From JAHBWI01 sp035715525 (GTDB taxonomy: Bacteria > Nitrospirota > Nitrospiria > Nitrospirales > Nitrospiraceae): DNA of 6,931 bases. A program made the position numbers and the translations under genes. Positions 5,011 to 6,931 of the stretch are shown piece after piece (the first letter of the stretch is position 1; every line of letters starts with the position of its first letter). The stretch covers positions 1 through 6,931 of the forward strand of contig DASTLA010000271.1 of the NCBI GenBank assembly GCA_035715525.1, read 5' to 3'. The notes under the pieces are model-generated. The model made no database searches. It saw nothing but the letters and a program-made list of their open reading frames with translations, and was not told where the DNA came from.

Positions 5011-6099
5011 TCACAGGCCGCAGTAGTTGTTCACTGCGGCGGGATCGAACTCAGTTACGTCGAGCACGTTCTCGATGAAACGAAAAATCTTCCGTCGCAC
5101 GTCGATCGACAGCTTCGGGTACCAGAGCGGGCTGGCAATGACCAGACCTCGAAAGGCAAAGAAGGGTGCCGCGGCTTTCAAGACCTCCTGGTCGCGGCTG
5201 CGAGACAGATAGCTCTCCCAGAAGGACCGGAAGAGAATCTCCAGCGCTCCCTGCAACTTGCCGTGCCGGCACAGCGAAAAAAAGAGATAATTGATGCTCA
5301 TCGCCGTGACGTCGTCGGCCGGTTCGCCCCATTCGCCGCGTGAGCGGTCGAGCACGGAGAACTCGGCCCCGCTTCGAAACAACACATTCCATGGATGAAA
5401 GTCCCCGTGCACCTGGGACAACCGCCCTCCCTTTCCCCGTAAACGCCAACGCCAGTCGTTGCAGGCGGTTTCGAGCATCCGCAGCAGATCCGGCGTGATG
5501 AACCCATATCGGTCCGGATAGCTGTCGGTGAGCCCCATGATGCACTCCCCGTGGCCAAGCAATTCCCGTATGCGGCGTCGATACAGCTGAGGATCGCGCT
5601 TCTTGATACGGTGGATCGTGGCCAGATATCCCGCCAAGGCCGCCGTGCGTTTCCGATCGAGCGCGCCGGGTTTGCCGCGTCCGGCCAACCGCTCCAAATC
5701 CCGATGGTAGCTCGCCCCTTCGGACCATTCCGTCAGGACGAAAAACTCGCGGGCCGGAGCGACCGAGATCAGTTCGCCGTTCTTCGTGAAGGCGCCCACG
5801 TCCACGGCCTTCACGTGACCAGGGAGCCGCCCATAGGAGTCGTAATCCCACAGCATGGCCTGCGCCCTGTCGGCCATATGTTCATGGCCAAAAGGGCCTG
5901 GGCTCATGGTTTCGAGCACGACCCGGCGCGTCGTGCGGCCCGTGCGACACGTCAACCGGACCGGCGCTCCATAACCGTATTGCTTGTAGCGTGCTCCCTT
6001 GGTTTCCTTGCCGATGGGGCCATATTCCAACAACGTCGTCGTCGGTCCGAACCTATTCCGGAGATACGCTTCGAGGGCGGCTTTCTTCAATACAGGCAT
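5011..6099 (-). CDS. Aminoglycoside phosphotransferase-like (APH family) kinase
   Basis: A 362-residue protein with the APH/choline-kinase fold. The catalytic loop is VHGDFHPWNVLF (His231, Asp233, Asn238), and the metal-binding Asp of the next strand is Asp251 in FSVLDRSRGEWGEPADDV. The N-terminal lobe contains GPIGKETKGARYKQY and RRVVLETMSPG; where most APH kinases have a Lys on the third strand I see Glu63, so nucleotide binding may use another residue (the alignment is by eye). The substrate is unknown: the family phosphorylates small molecules or proteins, and nothing here indicates antibiotic resistance. The ATG at 6099 has GGAG only one base upstream, too close to serve it; TTG at codon 4 (6090-6088) would sit 10 bases from that site and may be the true start. 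The APS-kinase-like gene follows on the same strand, so the two may act together. Confidence 0.85.
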   Translation of the reverse strand: MPVLKKAALEAYLRNRFGPTTTLLEYGPIGKETKGARYKQYGYGAPVRLTCRTGRTTRRVVLETMSPGPFGHEHMADRAQAMLWDYDSYGRLPGHVKAVDVGAFTKNGELISVAPAREFFVLTEWSEGASYHRDLERLAGRGKPGALDRKRTAALAGYLATIHRIKKRDPQLYRRRIRELLGHGECIMGLTDSYPDRYGFITPDLLRMLETACNDWRWRLRGKGGRLSQVHGDFHPWNVLFRSGAEFSVLDRSRGEWGEPADDVTAMSINYLFFSLCRHGKLQGALEILFRSFWESYLSRSRDQEVLKAAAPFFAFRGLVIASPLWYPKLSIDVRRKIFRFIENVLDVTEFDPAAVNNYCGL

Positions 6100-6370
6100 G
6101 CTCCGAGCAAACGCAATTCACGTTCCATCGCTCACAGCCCGCCAATAGCAAACCGGCGGCACCTGCTGGTGCAATCGGCTTCAGCAAATAGTTGAGGACT
6201 GAGGAAAAATGCGCCAGTATGACGGCCGGCTGGGGTATGGAGCCGATCGAGACAGATCGATTTGCGCCTATTCACCCCTGTTTGCCGTTGCCCTGTCGCC
6301 GCATGAATGGGCACGTGCTTTGCTGATGCAATACGAAACAGAAACTTGTCTAGTTGGGAGGAGACGAGGC
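6100..6370. other. Divergent intergenic region upstream of the HPF gene
   Basis: This 271-base gap separates the divergent phosphotransferase and HPF genes. It contains a small hairpin-type dyad, GCACC-TGCT-GGTGC (6159-6172), about 140 bases upstream of the sigma-54 element at 6309-6324. No GCTACA half-site pair like that at 1444-1483 is seen. An in-frame ATG at 6209 with GAGG before it would extend HPF by 54 residues, but the extension is not HPF-like and would be split by the predicted promoter. No other gene is supported. Confidence 0.45.
6309..6324 (+). promoter_or_regulatory. Predicted sigma-54 (-24/-12) promoter for the HPF gene
   Basis: GGGCACGTGCTTTGCT matches the sigma-54 consensus TGGCACG-N4-TTGCW at every defined base except the first T. 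GG is at 6310-6311 and GC at 6322-6323 with exactly ten bases between. Transcription would begin near 6335, giving a 36-nt leader that holds GGGAGGAG before the ATG at 6371. It is the best of the three -24/-12 matches in the window. Confidence 0.75.
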
Positions 6371-6919
6371 ATGAACGTGGAGATCGAAAGCCGCAACATC
6401 GCAATGACCCCCCGGTGGAAGAACGAGATCGAAGCCCGCATGGCGGACCTGCAACATGGCCACGAAGACATCATCCACGGACGGGTCACGCTGACCAAAA
6501 ACCGCCACCACAAGAAACTCGCCAAAGTGGCCGAGGCCCTGGTCCTTGTCACGATTCCCCGGCGTCGGACCATCACGGCACACAAAGTCGACAAGACGTT
6601 CGAAGAGGCGATCCGCTCCGCATTCGACGCAGTGGCGATCGAGCTCCGCAAGTTCCGCGAGAAGCGGGCCAACAAACTCGTTCGCACGGAACCCTTGCCC
6701 GAGATGCGGGGAGTCGTGAGCAAGCTCTTTGCACGGAAGGGGTACGGTTTCATTCTCAAAGACGGCGGAGGCGAAGTGTATTTTCACAAAAACGCCGTCA
6801 AGGGGATGCCGTTCGAAAAGCTCGAGGACGGCGTGGAGGTGCTCTTCAGCGCCGAGCCCGGCGAGAAGGGACTGCAGGCGACGGTGGTCCAGCGACCGCC
6901 CGTGACCTCGGAACAGTAA
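6371..6919 (+). CDS. Hibernation promoting factor/RaiA-like protein with C-terminal cold-shock domain
   Basis: A 182-residue two-domain protein. Residues 1-103 are the HPF/YfiA/RaiA fold (MNVEIESRNIAMTPRWKNEIEARM at the start, then GRVTLTKNRHHKK, the helix FEEAIRSAFDAVAIELRK, and a basic end KFREKRANK), which sits in the decoding centre of idle ribosomes. Residues 112-173 are a cold-shock domain: RGVVSKLF, RNP1 KGYGFI (123-128) and RNP2 VYFHKNAV (136-143), a nucleic-acid-binding OB fold. The second domain replaces the dimerising C-terminus of long HPF, so ribosome pairing by that route is not expected; the tail may bind rRNA or mRNA. The start at 6371 is preceded by GGGAGGAG and begins exactly at the HPF domain. 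A near-consensus sigma-54 element lies 47-62 bases upstream, so expression in starvation or stress is likely (inferred). Confidence 0.93.
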   Translation: MNVEIESRNIAMTPRWKNEIEARMADLQHGHEDIIHGRVTLTKNRHHKKLAKVAEALVLVTIPRRRTITAHKVDKTFEEAIRSAFDAVAIELRKFREKRANKLVRTEPLPEMRGVVSKLFARKGYGFILKDGGGEVYFHKNAVKGMPFEKLEDGVEVLFSAEPGEKGLQATVVQRPPVTSEQ

Positions 6920-6931
6920 GGTCCCGCCTAT

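Noticed and set aside
5011..6099. Antibiotic resistance gene
   Set aside because: The protein has the APH fold only; the N-terminal lobe and substrate region do not resemble known resistance enzymes and the context is a stress cluster.
6209..6370. 54-residue N-terminal extension of HPF
   Set aside because: Although GAGG precedes the ATG at 6209, the HPF domain starts exactly at 6371 with its own strong site, and the sigma-54 element lies within the extension.

Overview
The window looks like a GC-rich environmental Gram-negative chromosome. The closest fit is a Nitrospira-like member of the Nitrospirota. This is an inference from gene content and style (clustered universal stress proteins, an HPF protein with a cold-shock tail, a short MgtE with CBS domains, a small cupredoxin, sigma-54 promoters); no rRNA or marker gene confirms it. 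I see no transposase, integrase, CRISPR array, tRNA or rRNA.

Layout. On the minus strand, 1310 down to 1 is a likely three-gene operon: a universal stress protein (Usp), an exported type-1-copper cupredoxin, and a second Usp cut by the window edge. A non-coding control region lies at 1311-1618. On the plus strand, 1619-4275 reads as a second operon: an unannotated 31-residue single-span membrane peptide, a CBS-MgtE membrane protein without the usual N domain, a dienelactone-hydrolase-like alpha/beta hydrolase, and a tandem two-domain Usp. Convergent to it, on the minus strand, are an APS-kinase-like P-loop kinase (4351-4887, TTG start inside a short-repeat patch) and an aminoglycoside-phosphotransferase-like kinase (5011-6099). 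After a 271-base gap comes a plus-strand hibernation promoting factor fused to a cold-shock domain (6371-6919).

The most interesting signal is regulatory. The central control region carries four copies of the half-site GCTACA (+,+,-,+) within 40 bp, including the perfect dyad CTGTAGC-N5-GCTACAG. It is flanked at about 110-120 bp on each side by a GG-N10-GC sigma-54 type -24/-12 element, one pointing into each divergent operon. A third, near-consensus sigma-54 element (GGCACG-N4-TTGCT) precedes the HPF gene. The simplest reading is a sigma-54/enhancer-binding-protein-controlled stress or dormancy module: Usp signalling proteins, ribosome hibernation, a possible Mg2+ channel-like protein, a periplasmic copper protein and two kinases. 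The content resembles functionally the hypoxia/dormancy regulons known elsewhere (for example mycobacterial DosR, with Usp, CBS, HPF-like and APH/P-loop kinase members), but the control system would be different. The promoter and regulon calls are pattern-based predictions; the protein family calls are firmer.
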